A DNA stretch of 64,000 nt from Saxidomus purpurata (taxonomy: Eukaryota; Mollusca; Bivalvia; Venerida; Veneridae), in assembly GCA_022818135.1 (NCBI GenBank), contig JAFMSR010000005.1, positions 34,420,872 to 34,484,871 of the forward strand, given 5' to 3'. Under the pieces are notes generated by a model that did no database searches, had not been told where the DNA came from, and worked only from the letters and a program-made list of their open reading frames with translations. Position numbers and translations under genes: made by a program. Shown piece after piece: positions 1 through 10,975 of the stretch; within the stretch, counting starts at the first letter, position 1, and each line of letters starts with the position of its first letter.

Positions 1-784
1 ATGGGCATGCCAGACGGGTTTATTTGAAATCAATGTGTAAAAATATAAAACTTATATATGACTAGAAAATGGTATAATGGTACTGAAGACAGAAAGTTGG
101 ACGGCAAAAAGTCCGTCCACAAAAATGAACTACAATCATACAAGACTAAAGAAACACGTAAATAAACAAGGCGGGTGGTGGGGAGGAAAGCGGAGAGAGA
201 AATTAAAAACTTCTCTGAAATAGTAACAAAAGTAAATCTGCGGTCCGAAAAGGAGGTTAGTTATGAAGAAGCTAAAGGACACTTAATACCGCTAAGAATC
301 AAGTTGCGGAAAGAGCAACTTAACTCCCAACGACCCCTTGAGGGCTAACTAAACACACTATAAATTATACATCATTCAATAATATACGAGTGCAAATATA
401 AACTGCTTTATATGTTTACACTAAATAAAGCGTGTCTTTTATTTCGGTATGGAGTACATACATGGCTAAAACAAACATGAATGCAATAAAACAATATCTC
501 AACATGAACATAATAACCATGGCATGCACATCGACACCAGGTATAACACAAAAAAGTAAACTCTAATTTCCATTATGGTCCCTTTGTGTTGGTGGCATGA
601 CAGAGAGAGGCAATGAATCAATGTACAGTAATCAGTATCACAAATTATCACATAATTTAAATATCACAAATTATTTTAACATTTATAGTTATCACATATT
701 TTACTTGAATCTTATCTCAAAAATAATAATTTAATTTAATGTAATGTAATGATCACATTTCATATCTGTGAGACAATAATTATA
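1..784. other. AT-rich non-coding sequence
   Basis: I see no ORF, RNA gene or recognisable element in this stretch. It is AT-rich, with short low-complexity runs near 640-790. Confidence 0.5.
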
Positions 785-1046
785 TCATATTCTGTTCTAC
801 ACGTTCTTTAACAGGTAGCCAATCGAGTTTTCTGAAATGTTCTGCATCTATATTACTTCTACAGTTTAATTCCAGTACAAACCTCATTAACTTGTTCTGA
901 GTTACTTGTAACTTATTTTTTTAAACTTGTGTCAGACCATTGTACCAAATAGAACAGGCATAGTCAAAATGGCACTGAATCAGGGACATGACCCGTATTG
1001 TTTTAGTACGTTGAGTGAGGTATTCTCGTTTGCGATATAAAAACTT
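785..1046 (-). pseudogene. 3' end of a CR1/jockey-type LINE reverse transcriptase (dead fragment)
   Basis: Read on the minus strand from about 1046, the conceptual protein contains LIQCHFDYACSIWYNGL, then KNKLQVTQNKLMRF and FRKLDWLPVKERV. This series is typical of the C-terminal part of ORF2 in jockey/CR1-type non-LTR retrotransposons, downstream of the catalytic YADD. At least one in-frame TAA follows the first block and another stop follows the last. No start, endonuclease or YADD block is present, so this is a 5'-truncated decayed copy. Family placement comes from motif memory and could shift to another non-LTR clade. Confidence 0.75.
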
Positions 1047-1636
1047 ACCTTGAATTAGCCTTTTGGAGTACTGCCTACACAGCCTACACAGTTATGTTCA
1101 TCTATTTGTCATGGCCAACTTCCTTATTCTAAAAACACATACACTTATATCAACACTTTATTTCGATTCTTCTTCAGTATTTTCTTCTTTTTGCGCCAGG
1201 CATTTTTTATATTAATAATTTAGGTATGATGTAGACGATAGTGTTTTAAACGTTTTAATATACCTCTTTTACCAACATGAATATTCCATTAGAAGGTTAA
1301 GAAGTCACAGTTATCCAGAATGGCGGCCTCAATGGTCTTAAAACTTATAAACATATTTTTTTACTTTTTAACACCGATTATTAGCAAAACATGCATCATA
1401 TGTTCAAAAATGCAAAATGTATACATTGTACCACAAATAAGAGACGGAAGTTAACCTATTTACAATGGAATCTTCTAACTTTCAATTTGGGCAAATCAGG
1501 GTGTTTTTGCAGAATTGCGATACAAAAGGCTATCAAATAAAATAGCCACTAGGCACAAATTGGCTAAGATTACATTTGTAAATAAAAACACTGCGAGTAC
1601 TGTACGGAAGCGAAACAGAAATGTAAGGTTCGTATC
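1047..1636. other. non-coding spacer
   Basis: No gene can be supported here. A 70-residue open frame beginning at 1515 has no recognisable motif and runs into the repeat that starts near 1637. Confidence 0.45.
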
Positions 1637-2089
1637 TTTTTTAGCTCACATGTGCCAGGGTGAGTTTTTCCCATCACCCACTGTCCGTCGTCCGTCAACA
1701 ATTTGCTTCAAACGACATCTCCTCTGAAACCATCGGGTCAATGATGATGAAACTATGCAGGGATGTTCCTTGCATGAAGCTCTACCAACTGTTCAAAGAC
1801 TTTCTTTCCATGCAGAACCTCTTTAAAGTTTGTTCAAATCATGCCCCCTGGATCAAAATTGACACAGACCGAGGGGTCACTTCGTATAGGAAAAACTTCT
1901 CCAAAACTACAAGGCATAAATCTTAGATATTTGGTATGTTACATTGTCTAGTGGTCCTCTACCAAGTTTGTTCAAATCATGCCCCTGTGGTCAAAATTGA
2001 CCACGCCCACTGGGTGATTGGCTTTCTTAGGTAACGGTGCACTAGTACCCAGGTGAGCGATATTGGGCCATGATGGCCCTCTTGTTTAT
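1637..2089 (+). repeat. dispersed repeat with TAGCTCAC...GTGAGC ends
   Basis: The segment opens with tttttagctcacatgtg and a ccgtcgtccgtc run. It closes with caggtgagcgatattgggcc followed by atgatggccctcttg. The ends are roughly inverted (agctcac / gtgagc). I recognise this layout as a very common non-autonomous repeat in mollusc genomes. Internally, the phrase gttcaaatcatgcccc occurs twice (near 1835 and 1970), so the body is built from short direct repeats. An 88-residue open frame inside it (1660-1926) is an accident of the repeat. Confidence 0.65.
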
Positions 2090-3252
2090 TGAATATGGGA
2101 AATTTTACTTAACTTGATTTCGATCGTTAAGGTCTCGTCAATACATTATACAACACGGGACATCGAGTTTGCAAACCGTAGTCATTGATTTGATAACAAT
2201 TAAGTAATGTGGGTCCTTTTTATTCGTTATACTAGTGATAAAGTAACCTTTCAAAAGCAAAATTTATCTTCTGCAGATTTTATTTACACTAGTCGTTTAA
2301 GCGTTATATTGTTTTGAGATAATAAGAAAATCTTTATTAAATTAACAAAGGTTAAACAATATATCTAAACAGTCTGTGTGTATCAGGAAACACTTGTAAA
2401 TTCTACTTCTAATCTCTTTATGCATTCCCGATGTGTTGTAGTTTAACAAGTGTTAAAACGTTTGTTACTGCATAATACTTGCAAAACTTTACGTCTTCAT
2501 AAGCTTTCTAATGGTTTATTTCTCCGTTTGAAGGACATTTTAAATATAGCATCTGCGTATAATCTACGCTTTGCAGTTCTAGCAGGAGTCATAATTTATG
2601 AATGAAATTGCGGCTAAGTTTTATTAATGAAATACATGTGCATGAATATTAAAATTATGAAAAATGTTTATTGCACAGTTAAACTTAACAAAACATTTTA
2701 TTGTTCTTCACGTTTCCACAATCAACAGAATCGTTCAAAAGCTATATATTTGACGAATGATATGTGTGATAACGGTATAATCACATTATAAGGTAACATA
2801 CGTAGATTGTTTTGACAGCTCTATATTTCATGAATATAACAAGTTCTGCCTAGTATAAATCAAAGGACTGAAAGTGCTGGAGGATCGATTGTCTCTGAAC
2901 AATACAGTCTGCACACGTACATGTGTAAATATCAGGACAACACAGACTGCACACATCACATGTGTAAATATCAGGACACCCTTGCACGAGTAAAGTTATA
3001 AACTGGAGACACAACTGTCCACAAATTTTGACCTTTAACCATTTGTGTAAACTTTACTTTTGAGATAGGAATTAACCCATGTGCTTACATTTTGCATTCA
3101 GTGACTGTGTTCAACTACCCTATGGAGTATTAAGCTGTGAATGGTAACTGAGAAATGGATTTTGACAAAACTGAACTGAAAATTCATAGTTTGAACAACT
3201 TTTAATGCCATTCAAAAGTTATGGGATATGCCCATAGGGTTGATTGTATTGT
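2090..3252. other. non-coding spacer with a 35-bp direct duplication
   Basis: No gene is supported. A near-identical 35-bp stretch (cagtctgcacacgtacatg and following) occurs at 2904-2938 and again at 2942-2977, a small tandem duplication. Confidence 0.5.
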
Positions 3253-3502
3253 GCCAATTCATTGATTCGGATTTAACGTCGCACTCAACAGCTAAGGTCA
3301 TATTGCAACGTCCAGCTTTCATGGAGGAGGAAGACCCTGGGTGCCAATTCTGGCATTATTTCAGTCACGAGCGGGCACCTGGGTAGAACCTAGATAGCTC
3401 CCAGACATAAAAGAATTCGACCCAAGTAGGGCACGAACCTACAGCGATGAGGGACAAGTAAACATCAGTCAATGACCTCAACCACTCGGCAACAGATGCC
3501 AT
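3253..3502 (-). mobile_element. tRNA-derived SINE (minus strand)
   Basis: On the minus strand the element begins with a Pol III A-box-like ttgccgagtggttgagg near 3500, followed by a B-box-like ggttcgtgccc at about 3430-3440. The body contains gcccgctcgtgactgaaata and ccagggtcttcctcctccat. The layout (tRNA-like head, conserved central body) matches SINEs widespread in molluscs. It may belong to the V-SINE/RUDI type, but I cannot confirm the family. A-tail and target duplications are not clear. Confidence 0.7.
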
Positions 3503-4575
3503 TGTTTGATGCCAAGCAATTGTCTGAAGTTTCAAGGCTTTAATGGTTACCGAGAAAGTGAACTTTAAGAAAGCTTAACCAGATTCAAGACGACAGTGCC
3601 GACTGACGTCAAGAAGGTTATGACATTGGCTCTTCTGTTTTTCAAAGAAAAGCTAAAACTTGATAAACCAATCTTTTGTTATAAATTGATTCAGTATATA
3701 CCTATTGTAGAAGAAGTACTTGCAGCTTACATTAACTATCCCCGTGAGTTGTTCCAAAATACTGCGAATTGCAATATACCGGGTCTATTTCGTACACCTA
3801 GTCATTACCAGCCTTTCTACCATACTGTTTTAAATTTTTGTAACTTGTATAAAACAACAACTGAATGTTTTAATAGCAGGCTATTATCTTTCATATTTAA
3901 CATATACTAGACTCTAGCAGTATTTTGTAACAAGTAATAATGATGATGATTATGATGATTATTATTATCCCATATAACTAAATAAATGTATGTATGAATG
4001 TACACACCAAAATTTAGTGTAGCAAAAGAATCGTGGTAAAGTTTAGTTTAAACAATATTTATTCTCGAAAATACATAGTATATATACATACATAGTACAA
4101 AGGTGTAACAATACAACTCGAGTCTGAAAATAAGCTTTCAAAGAAAACTTATATCAATTCATTTTCCTACTTTGGTAAAGTTTGAAAGTATTTGTTACAA
4201 TTTATATTGAGTTAATATTTGTTCTTTGTAAATGACAGCATAATCCAGAGAAATGAATTTGATTTTCCCTTTAAATTATTGCATTTGTCTATATTTAAAA
4301 ATAGTAGTTAAGACATGTAGATCTATGTGATTTCTTACAGTTATTCGTACCCAGGTACGAATCGACTTCGCCGAAATGCGGACATTTTCGTACCATTTTC
4401 GAACCACGCATTTACATAAAATACAACAATTACAACGTGTTTAAAGCATAAAAATATGTTGTCATATTTCAAAAGACATCTACAAGTGCCTCTGTAGAGT
4501 TAATTTGCTGATAAGTTTCAGTTTTATACCTTAACGCATGACGTATTTTAGGCTAGTTTTTTCAGAAAATCTTTA
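3503..4575. other. non-coding spacer
   Basis: A 104-residue open frame (3596-3910) shows no known motif and I do not call it a gene. A degenerate GAT-rich microsatellite lies near 3937-3970. A 20-bp near-perfect palindrome (attcgtacccaggtacgaat) sits at 4343-4362. Confidence 0.45.
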
Positions 4576-4807
4576 GAGACACTAAATGACAACTAGTCAG
4601 GCCGAGCACTTTTGATGATAGAGGCGTTGGCAAGTTACAAAAAAAATCGTTGTTTTTATGTTGAATTCCGAGTTTTGTAATTTAAAATTCAAGAGTACCT
4701 ATAGTGGTTCGATAACGTATTACGATGTTCCGATAGTTTATGATCACAAACACAACATCGGATATAAGACACATTATTCGGCCTGACTAGGTGTCTTTTA
4801 GTGTCTC
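4576..4807. mobile_element. short inverted-repeat element (MITE-like)
   Basis: The left arm at 4576-4605 (gagacactaaatgacaacta and following, ending tcaggccga) is matched in inverted orientation by 4778-4807 (tcggcctgactag...agtgtctc), with about three mismatches over 30 bp. The 232-bp structure has no coding capacity. It resembles a MITE, but a clear target-site duplication was not identified, so the transposon superfamily is open. Confidence 0.5.
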
Positions 4808-5318
4808 CGGTCTGACTTAGAAAACTGTTCTGATCAAAACCGCGTAGGAAACTAGTTCTATATACAGAACAGATACCTCGTTGATTTTTAGTAATTTTTA
4901 ATGTTTTACATTTATTCATCAATATATCATAATGAAAACAGAGTACAAGGTAATGCATTACAATTCTTTTTATTTCATTGAATATATAGAACTACTTTTT
5001 GGTCGTAATCAAATTGACATAAAACATATTCTTTTCAACTGCATTATAATGTTATTTACTCATTATGAAAAACTTTTTGTAAAAAGTAAATAAGATTTCG
5101 TGATTTTTCGAAATTTACTAAAGAAGTAACACTTTACGAAATAGTAATACGTAAAGTGACTAATGAAAATGATAGTGTCTTCTATCAGTTGAGGGTCACC
5201 GAAATGTTTAAGATTGACTTTAAACATTTGTTTTTGTATTTCGACATTTTGCAGTAACTGTTGAGTATATGTTTTTCTCTGTGATTAAGAGTGAAACACG
5301 CTTCAACACATATTCTAT
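4808..5318. other. AT-rich 3' flank of the Mab-21-like gene
   Basis: No gene or repeat was recognised. This is downstream of the minus-strand Mab-21-like gene, so any 3'UTR and poly(A) signal would lie here. I did not find a convincing one. Confidence 0.4.
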
Positions 5319-6788
5319 TTAAAGTTCCCAATGTAAATAACTTAAGTACGGAATGTTTTTGAATTGCATTTGTCCAGCTTTGTTCAGAAAGTCTATAGTT
5401 TTTTTCACATTTTCATCATTGGGCAGGCCCATATCAGCATGCAACCATTCCATTTCCTTTCCATTTGTTTCAGGAATAGTACCTATGATGCTACGAACTA
5501 TTTGCATAGCTGCATCATCATTTGCAAAAGATATTATGTTCTGTATGTAGTCCGGATGTACATCTAAAAAACGTCCGGAGTATGTGAGCAACAGTAAGGT
5601 CAATATTTCGATCCGTTGACGCCTGTCACAATCCATACGGAACTCCTCTGGTGAGCGATAAAGCACGGTTAATGCGTTCTTTATCTTCCTGCAGTTTAGG
5701 ATTATGGAAGGCCCTTCTTTGAGCAGAGAGGCTATCTTCATATACAGTTTGTTCCTTTGCGAAACTGTTACCCTGTCCGCCAGTAAATTCCGCTCAGGTA
5801 TCATATAACTTGGTAGCTTGTTTGCAGTTATGCACCGCTTCAGGAATTGTAAAGCAAACATCAGCGTTGGAATTAATTTTCTCTCTGTGAAGTTTTCAAA
5901 GTTGTTTAACTCTGCTACCCACATGACTACGTTCTTCATGACGTATGTAGACATTTCTTTACAGATCGGTTTAAGACAGACTTTAGCAATTTCTTTCAGT
6001 AAAATAACAACCTTTTTTAGACAGTCATTCAGACTCTTCATCAGTCTAATTTCTCCTTGAGTAAAACATATTCTCTATTCCAAGAATTTTGAACCACTGT
6101 CTATGTAACCTACAGGCACTACGTGGGCGTTTAGGTTATTCACATCTTTCATCACCTCTGCAGACGGCCACAAATAAGAACGTTTCCTATGTACCCAGGC
6201 ATTCATGTACGTTGGGCACTCACAAGCAAGGGCGCTTACTCCGTCAAAAGAATAGAAATTATGAGCCAGCGTTGTGACTGATGGACCGTGTTCCTCCTGG
6301 TCTACCTGTACAAAATCTCCCAAAGCTAAATAATCATGAATCAGCTGTCTCGAAACGTTTCTCCAAGAATCACTAGAAAGGTAAACATGTCCTGGTGCAA
6401 GTTCTACTAAGCAGTCAATTAAAGTTGATGAAGGGTTATTGCAGCTTGTTTTATAAGGCTGTAGAAAAGTATAACCAGCCGGTGTATCTTGCATACGAAG
6501 ATGGAACAGGTGATTAACTTCTCTGTTATGGGGTGCTGCTGGATATTCCGTACACAGAACATTGGTTGGAACATACATTACATCAGTATCATTTTCATGA
6601 AAAGCTCTAAGTCCCTCTGCTTTGCTGCCTGCCCAGACGTTCTCCAACTGCAATTCTTGAAAACTTCTATTACATGTGGACTCAGCAGTTCTGAAAGCAT
6701 TCTGTCTAAATGCTATCATGCTTTTACCGTAACCGATTTTATCCATTGTCCTTGATAAGATATATGACTCAGTGCAATAAGAATTCAT
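5319..6788 (-). pseudogene. Mab-21/cGAS-like nucleotidyltransferase (cGLR-like), interrupted by one in-frame TAG
   Basis: Members of this family carry a nucleotidyltransferase core. cGAS-like receptors sense nucleic acid and make cyclic-dinucleotide signals, while other Mab-21 proteins lack known activity. The frame runs 489 sense-length codons without an intron, typical of bivalve members. Residues 54-60 are GSKAEGL, followed by D67 and D69 in NDTDVM. HGPSVT is at 168-173 and D182 is in FDGVSALACE, a likely third metal ligand. The C-terminal half (5319-6041) holds MKNVVMWV and PSYMIPERNLL, typical of the helical Mab-21 lobe. The halves are in the same frame. Only codon 238 (6075-6077) is TAG, after GSKFLE and before RICF, where relatives read EWRISF. 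Length (~490) is normal for the family. It is either a young pseudogene, an allele, a readthrough case or a base error. Whether it is a catalytically active cGLR is inference. Confidence 0.85.
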
Positions 6789-6940
6789 AGTTTGTTATTT
6801 TTAGCGTTTCTTAAAACTGTAATAAAACAAACGTTGTTGGAATTTTAGTATTCAATACTCTACGTTAATCTTGCGTCACCTTATTACTGTGCAGCTCATC
6901 AATTTGGCCTGAAAGTATTAAGTACAGTGTAAATATAAAC

Positions 6941-6972
6941 AGGAACGTAGAATCAATATATTCTACGTTCCT
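6941..6972. promoter_or_regulatory. perfect 13-bp inverted repeat upstream of the Mab-21-like gene
   Basis: aggaacgtagaat at 6941-6953 is exactly mirrored by attctacgttcct at 6960-6972, with a 6-nt spacer. It lies about 155 bp upstream of the minus-strand ATG at 6788, within likely promoter or 5'UTR sequence. A regulatory role is inference from position. It could also be a chance palindrome or a MITE remnant. Confidence 0.4.
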
Positions 6973-8139
6973 GATATAAACAAGAGAAAAAACGCATTAT
7001 AATTGAAAATTAAAATAGTTGAACTCGAAACTGGTAGTTATCCGAATTGAAATGTAATATATTCAAAGTTGAAAAGAGCTGAACTGAGCTGAAGGCAACG
7101 AACGCTATGCGCCGCATAAAAACAAACGTTCCTGACAATTGTATGTACGGTTACGGTTCGTTTTTGGTTTTCTTTGTAATTTCTCGTAGAATTGTTTGAA
7201 AATATCGCGTCTCAAATTAAATAATCTATCGAAAAATTAAAAAACAAAATCAAGAAAGATGTTGATACTTTATAAATATACTAATTGATTACTGTCAAAA
7301 GCATCCTTTTAGTATCTCCATTTGTATTTGATTACTGTCAAAAGCATCCTTTTATATAGTATCTCCATTTGTATTAAGAAATAAATGGCAATTACCTGAT
7401 TTCTAAAAACCTTTAATACTTGTTTATCGCGTGGTTAATGTTATTTAAATGAGGTCGAAAGACTATCTATCAAGGCTTTTATACACGTGGAAGCAAATAC
7501 CGTATTGAATGATGTGTCGGGTGATACTCTCGAGTGCCAAAGACAACAGAAGAAGAAGCTAACCAATCATGACTGTATTGTCAAGACGTTCTTTCGTTTC
7601 GTGATTAATCTCGCCAACCAGTAACGTTTTATATTCCTGGTCTTTATCGCGTCGTTAAACTAATCTAAAAAAAAATTGGAAAAATTATAGCCCCATATAT
7701 TAAGAAATTACAGATTCGGTAGTTTGACAACTGACCAAAGTCAGAGATATAAAAGTTAAGAGTGATTCCGAGCAGGCAAAACAACTAGACTCAAACAACC
7801 ATGCAGATATTTAAGTCAATAGAAATAAAGAAAACATAAGTAGTAACTATATCACTTACACAATAGTCACAAAACAAGGCGTTGTATCTCTAAAACATTT
7901 ATCAAATCAGATACATATCGTGTAGACCCCCCCCACACACACACACACACACACATCAGGTGTCTGAATCAGAAAACGGGAAGTTTTAGTGAGGTATTGC
8001 GTTAAACAAATCATGATAAGTTTGGGTAAAATTGTCAATTATTTTTCCTGCTAATACATTAGCTATTTGGTACGGTGTTATATTTACCAAAAAAAAAAAA
8101 AAAAAAGCAACAAAATAAAGTGTTTATTATAGTGTCACC
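6973..8139. other. non-coding spacer with small duplication and CA microsatellite
   Basis: A 43-48 bp unit containing gattactgtcaaaagcatcc is tandemly duplicated at 7285-7327 and 7328-7375. A (CA)n microsatellite preceded by a C run lies at about 7927-7955, and a poly-A run at about 8090-8106. No gene is supported. Confidence 0.5.
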
Positions 8140-8385
8140 ACTACTACTAGGGCTAGCCATATCTGACTTATGAGACACCTTCTTTCTGAGCACATTTACC
8201 TCTGAAGTCCTATCCTTGTTAATGCCAGGCACCAGGCAGGAAGGCATACGGTAACCATTATTTAACTAACTGGTAGCTCACCAACCGGCCATATCAGAAT
8301 GGACCCCTGCTGGGATTCGAACCTTCAATCTATAGCTCCAAAGGCGGATGCCTAAGCCATTAAACCAAGGGAGACAATATCTCTG
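8140..8385 (-). mobile_element. tRNA-derived SINE-like element (minus strand)
   Basis: Read on the minus strand, ccttggtttaatggcttagg (near 8371) resembles a tRNA 5' half or A box. ggttcgaatcc (8313-8323) is a perfect B box, about 45 bp further on. Sequence continues to a poly-A/T run near 8090-8106, which could be the element's tail. The body family is not recognised. No cloverleaf with a paired acceptor stem could be drawn, so this is not called as a tRNA gene. Confidence 0.6.
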
Positions 8386-8396
8386 ATATTTATTGG

Positions 8397-8690
8397 TCTA
8401 CTTTAGTTGGAAAGTCTATGGGTTTTCCACAATTTCAGAAATTAGGCGGACCCATGTCTGCGTGCATCCATTCCATTCCTTGCCTTTGTGTTTCAGACAT
8501 AGTGCATTTGATGCTACGGGCCAATATTATAATTAGATAATCACTTCTGAAGCTTTCACTCGTGTACGAAGTCCGAGTGTATGAAATTTAAAAAACGTCC
8601 AGAATAAGTGTGCAACAATAAGGTCAATATTTTGATCTGTTGGTGCCATTCAAAACTCTCTCTGGTTAGCAAGCAATAACTTGTTCATTT
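8397..8690 (-). pseudogene. decayed C-terminal fragment of a second Mab-21-like gene
   Basis: This stretch aligns by eye with 5378-5680 inside the Mab-21-like gene. Shared blocks include gaaagtctat, ggcggacccatgtctgcgtg against ggcaggcccatatcagcatg, and tttaaaaaacgtccaga against tctaaaaaacgtccgga. The following caacaataaggtcaatattt corresponds to caacagtaaggtcaatattt in the main gene. Order and orientation are the same. Indels and stops destroy the frame and the N-terminal nucleotidyltransferase half is absent. It indicates an old local duplication of the gene. Confidence 0.75.
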
Positions 8691-8737
8691 AATTGGTAAA
8701 CAATGTGTTTTAGTGAGTGCAAACTTGGTTCAAGTTA

Positions 8738-8920
8738 GAAAAATGAGAGCAAACTTTAGAAAATGACGGATAACGTGTCTTAACGAGGTCAAGCGCCTGT
8801 GTATTATAATGATGCACCACAAGTTTGTAAAGACGCCATATTAGACAGATTTAAGTGAGAAAAATGATAGCAACTTTAGAAAGTGGCGGATGACGTGTTT
8901 CTTTAACGAGGTCAAGCGCT
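8738..8920. repeat. direct repeat pair of about 60 bp
   Basis: 8738-8797 and 8859-8920 share gaaaaatga(g/t)agcaa, ctttagaaa, gacgtgt and taacgaggtcaagcgc in the same order, separated by about 60 bp. No coding capacity was recognised. Confidence 0.6.
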
Positions 8921-9599
8921 TTCATACCAAAAAAAGTCGTCTTCTTTAAGCTATGAAATTATATGAATATGCCGTTAGTCAAGGGTTATATGTAACCTTC
9001 AATCGGTTCTTTGTCTGCACCCGCAATGATAGGAAATATTTACTTACATTTCACTGCGATCATTTGGTGAAGTGCAGGTAAATATTTCCTGTATATTTTC
9101 TCGGGAAACAAGCGACAGTTGGAGAGCTAGCATGTAGTGCTATTAAAATTACACTAGGGTCATTTTTTAACCAGGTATGCATGTAAAGCGTCGATTTTAG
9201 ACCATAGACATTCGACGTCGCGTTGCTAGGAAACGAAATACAAAATGGAAAGATTAACACAAACACAATGCGTGCAATATGTTTTAGTACCATTAGGAAA
9301 AATTTCATAACAATCGGAGAAAACTTGACGTAGGTCGCATACTACCTTAAACTAAGCGCCTTGTTAACCACCTAATAACTACATGCGACTTTTCGTGTAA
9401 TCATATTGAACGAGTTTCAAAAGTATTTATACATTTTCTAAATGAAATTTAGTGCCACAGCCAAATTTTTCCACAGCTTTACTATGTCAGTGCCGTTAAA
9501 CATCTTCTACCTCTGACTGGGTATTTAAATTTCTTCTGTAACATTAAACTCAAACAAATATGTTATATATTCTTATATTTAATCATCTTACTTTACAAC
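8921..9599. other. non-coding spacer
   Basis: An 82-residue minus-strand open frame (9060-9308) has no supporting motif or splice context. Nothing else was recognised. Confidence 0.4.
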
Positions 9600-9956
9600 T
9601 ACAGTAAACTCCGTTTATAACGAACTCCTTGGAGCTATTTAGATGGGTTCCTTATATCCGGAGTTTATTATATCCATATAATTATCATTTTTACAAGAAG
9701 TAAGGATAGGAAAAAAATCGGGCAGAGAAAATGTGTTCCTTATATCCGGAGTTTATTATATCCATATATCATTTTTACAAAAGGGAAAGGAAAAAAATCC
9801 GTGAGAGAAAATTTGTTCCTTATATCCGGAGTTTATTATATCCATATATCGTTTTTACAAAAAGTAAGGAAAGGAAAAAAATCCGTGAGAGAAAATGTGT
9901 TCCTTATATCCGGAGTTTCGCTATATCCGGAGTCGTTATACACGGAGTTTACTATA
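9600..9956. mobile_element. Tc1/mariner-type MITE with internal ~80-bp tandem repeats
   Basis: The left end agtaaactccgtttataacg (from about 9602) is matched in inverted orientation by the right end cgttatacacggagtttact (to about 9954), with one mismatch, next to TA dinucleotides. Between the ends, a unit beginning gttccttatatccggagttt recurs at about 9647, 9735, 9815 and 9899 (period 80-88 bp), each with a purine-rich aaggaaaaaaatccgtgaga tail. An open frame at 9731-9997 merely reflects this periodicity. No transposase is encoded. Confidence 0.75.
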
Positions 9957-10704
9957 TTAGGGTAAAGTATTTGAACATGAACGTTTATAGTTCTTAATAG
10001 AATAGCGGAAATCGCATTTTAAAGGGATTTTAATGACCAACGTATCATTGTCTAACCATGCAGCTACATTCTTTCAGGTTCACTTAATTTTTAACATAAA
10101 AGAACATAAGACAAGAATGAAAACAATAAACATTTATACGCAAACAAAACTATATCGAGTATTTTAGATCAGTCAATCAAGAAGTCATAAGAAAATACAT
10201 TTCTATTTTCTAATAAATGGCTTTACATAATATCAATGTTTCTGATTTTATTTCTTATTGTGTTGATATGTATTAGTCCCGTTATATTTTTAATAACCAC
10301 AGCTAGAGAAACTTGACATAAAGGCTAAAAACAAAAAGTTATGTTTGATAATTTAGATGTTAAATTATACCATCGTTCATAAAACTGTCAAGATGCAAGC
10401 GAAACACATATTTGAAAAAAAGCTGGAATAGCTGTAAGATTGCTAAAAGTGAAAACTAGACAGTGCATTTAAATCTTCATCAAATGTGAACCGTTTCAAA
10501 CAATTATCTCCATCAAAACAATAGAAAGGGGAAAAACTGGAATTTAAAATCGTGTCAGAGGACCAAATCGTATCAAATCAGTTGTCATTAAAAGAATTTG
10601 TGAAAAACGGTAAACTTAACGTCTTCAAGTTTGCTGCAGAGAAGTATCAATTCAGAAACATTGTGTTTATAGAAAGGGAGGTTACTATGTTTTTACTAAT
10701 TTTA
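9957..10704. other. non-coding spacer
   Basis: AT-rich. A 70-residue open frame at 10552-10764 has no motif and runs into a dispersed repeat. Confidence 0.4.
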
Positions 10705-10975
10705 GTCAGTACCGTGTCTCATAGTCTGTGCCCTCCCCATGTGCTCAATAATTGTACCATGTAATTTTAAAATCCTTCGATGGATGACAGAGTTACCATG
10801 CATACAGTATTCCATTACTTTTAAACACTAAGTGTGACCTTGACCTTAGAGGTAGGGACGTGGTTCTTGCACACAACACATTGTCTTGATATGCTGCACA
10901 TTTGTGCCAAGTTATTTTTAAATCAATCAATGCATGACACAATTATAGTCAGGACACGAATGTGTCCATATATTA
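10705..10975 (+). repeat. copy of a dispersed ~180-bp repeat carrying TGACCTTGACCTT
   Basis: The order cagtaccgtgtctc..., ccatgcatacagtattccat, aagtgtgaccttgacctt, ttcttgcacac, cttgatatgctgcacatttg and aggacacgaatgtgt is shared with the tandem array at 45.46-46.5 kb. It is a non-coding family member with no evident transposase. Confidence 0.65.

Noticed and set aside
3596..3910. 104-residue frame as a gene
   Set aside because: No motif, no repeat or duplication support, and no exon signals. Length is within chance for this amount of sequence.
5353..6277. Plus-strand frames opposite the Mab-21-like gene
   Set aside because: They are antisense shadows of the minus-strand coding sequence without motifs of their own.
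8290..8385. Functional tRNA gene on the minus strand
   Set aside because: A- and B-box-like sequence is present but no acceptor stem could be paired. It reads as a SINE head.
9731..9997. 88-residue frame with repeated MCSLYPEF-like segments
   Set aside because: Direct product of the ~80-bp tandem repeats inside a MITE.
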